A DNA stretch of 64,000 nt. Origin: Desulfovibrio sp. Lineage in GTDB: Bacteria > Desulfobacterota > Desulfovibrionia > Desulfovibrionales > Desulfovibrionaceae. Under the pieces are notes generated by a model. It did no database searches. It saw nothing but the letters and a program-made list of their open reading frames with translations, and was not told the DNA's origin. The stretch is from positions 124,001 through 188,000 of the forward strand of contig NZ_JAHZCJ010000007.1 in NCBI RefSeq assembly GCF_019422935.1, given 5' to 3'. Positions 63,801 through 64,000 of the stretch are shown piece after piece; within the stretch, counting starts at the first letter, position 1, and every line of letters begins with the position of its first letter. A program made the translations under genes and the position numbers.

Positions 63801-64000
63801 TACTTTCGTCGGCAGCCACTGAGCCTGTGATCTTCATCAGGCCGCCCACACCGTCTTCGTACACGTCCTTCTTGTCGCCAGCATTGTCAAGATCCACTAT
63901 CGTGGCAGTGCCACCACCACCGCCAAGGCCGGGGCCGTTGACGTTGATGACCAGTTCAATGGGTTTTTCAGCCACGGCATTGTATTCATCCCGCACATAG
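60871..64000 (-). CDS. Giant VCBS/RTX repeat adhesin, C-terminal part
   Basis: About 1040 residues are present and the frame is open past the right edge, so the N-terminus is missing. The visible part has about five VCBS-type beta modules (each roughly 100-120 residues, ending GTNDAP-like: HGTNDVPYL, SGTNDAPSI, TGTNTAPVI, AGVNDAPVA), each with a GTYTYTLNN-type strand. A block of about nine RTX nonapeptides follows (GGAGNDHLY and variants, Ca-binding), then a C-terminal segment of type I secretion targets. Proteins of this kind (LapA/BapA class) are exported by a type I system and mediate surface attachment. No secretion genes are in the window. Confidence 0.9.
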   Translation of the reverse strand, partial: YVRDEYNAVAEKPIELVINVNGPGLGGGGGTATIVDLDNAGDKKDVYEDGVGGLMKITGSVAADESNTKYDNGMYLVKDDGGKSSVISNDYGTITLLPDGTYTYTLNNDHPAVQGLGKDEKLPQYFKVINGAGEERLITIIIHGTNDVPYLTSKDPELSMHQGETGGWDKAEVEGSFTATDRDVIDRDSLSLVDKDGNTLSGAGTNATPYIVHGEHGEYHIWKETTQDGQTKFSYTYTLNNTATNYDGAASDKVTFLIADGHGGTVEKSLTVDLSAENAKPTLTNAAATHEVVEDSNDGVPLVSATVPATDGDAAHLGGSSALSYAIEGDSGTGMYQGKYGTLFLTADGTYTYKLNNNDPRVQALGAGEKLTDEQFTIKVSDNGRGNDTPKSSDFTVNITVSGTNDAPSITLHEADGTGAAGSGAALYITEGDMASVSGQARVYDVDTYDTHTYAIKSSEEDGDTVYAKKNSDGAWKQCKASEHGTAIGTFEIGTDGKYTFTLSKDADALAHGDKVVLNAIVTVTDNSGVTTSNSATAKVQVTVTGTNTAPVIEKFTDIILEDVAATAGSPYTAPTLTGSIYATDADALEGEKLSYFIKSGNNNVTQLSNTYGTLKLDATTGEYTFTLNNDGVKLLRSLGQDKSLDSITAADFAFTLVAKDKYGAEGEKTLHIDLAGVNDAPVATSGTFGTANGQLHAIDPDTGDTIDSYALQKDAAYGHVVVSDDGHYNYDLNIHSEQELDALQHHLSGSGDTWATSFTDSFMFTATDNHKLTSAPGTASLAFDVTVKEEDGGHHVDITTGGETSHLLFGSNSADYLDASSETQNHILYGGGGDDILQGGSGDDILYGGTGHNELYGEGGNDTLYAGNDGDHLYGGAGNDHLYGGAGNDHLYGGDGNDFLDGGAGNNVLYGGAGNNVLVFHQGDTIDGGTATGLNVLINHSTENLDSLLADPSQVKNVSVSIQDGAQTGDGTDSLTDMNALINAGIKMGTDSISLDSSQWTKGDDGKTFTNTSHDLVITTTADIQVTDHAADKQEFILKNS
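61322..61388. repeat. 27-bp tandem repeat in the RTX block
   Basis: Two perfect 27-bp units (61322-61348, 61349-61375) and a partial third. Each unit codes for one RTX nonapeptide of the GGAGNDHLY type. Perfect identity suggests recent duplication and possible copy-number change. Confidence 0.8.

Noticed and set aside
61177..63822. 881-codon plus-strand frame opposite the adhesin
   Set aside because: The minus frame contains clear VCBS and RTX repeats; the plus frame has no motif and is a mirror of the repeats.

Overview
The window looks like a chromosome segment of a strictly anaerobic sulfate-reducing bacterium of the Desulfovibrio group. The evidence is indirect but consistent: a single-chain pyruvate:ferredoxin oxidoreductase with pta and ackA, the siroheme-based alternative heme genes (ahbC, hemB, ahbD, one siroheme decarboxylase subunit), a selenocysteine elongation factor, a second ferredoxin-linked 2-oxoacid oxidoreductase, and GC-rich genes separated by AT-rich spacers. 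No dissimilatory sulfate-reduction gene, rRNA, tRNA, CRISPR array, prophage or insertion sequence was seen.

Layout. 0-2.8 kb (minus): edge of an AEC-type permease, an OmpH/Skp-like lipoprotein and a lytic transglycosylase. 2.8-9.2 kb (plus): GAF protein, SulP permease and tRNA-dihydrouridine synthase in a tight operon, then ispH and cheV. 9.3-13.1 kb: selB and a CoA-disulfide-reductase-like flavoprotein fused to rhodanese. 13.1-21.0 kb: por, pta and ackA, the pyruvate-to-acetate ATP route, behind a long structured leader. 21-27.7 kb (minus): exported HAD hydrolase, membrane protein plus NFACT protein, DksA-type protein, PP-loop enzyme. 27.8-35.9 kb (plus): recA, alaS-ahbC, then hemB-ahbD-ahbA/B. 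35.9-46.1 kb: methyltransferase, D,D-carboxypeptidase, SDR/MarR pair with a clear operator, comM, lepB, purine-type permease, MarC, and cysE overlapping a tiny lipoprotein gene.

46.1-59.3 kb is the most interesting part. A GlcD/GlcF-type 2-hydroxyacid dehydrogenase, a four-subunit 2-oxoacid:ferredoxin oxidoreductase with phosphate butyryltransferase and butyrate kinase, a DASS-family carboxylate transporter, and a sigma-54 activator with a PrpR-type sensor lie in a row. Each of the three catabolic/transport units is preceded by a -24/-12 (GG-N10-GC) promoter, with a GTTAA-containing element about 70-115 bp further upstream. I infer one regulon that imports a C4-C6 2-hydroxy or 2-oxo acid, oxidises it to an acyl-CoA with reduction of ferredoxin, and recovers ATP through an acyl-phosphate. 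It parallels the por-pta-ackA route of the same window. The substrate is not known from sequence.

59.3-64 kb: a 60-residue YjfB-like protein, a D-2-hydroxyacid dehydrogenase, and the C-terminal part of a very large VCBS/RTX adhesin running off the right edge.
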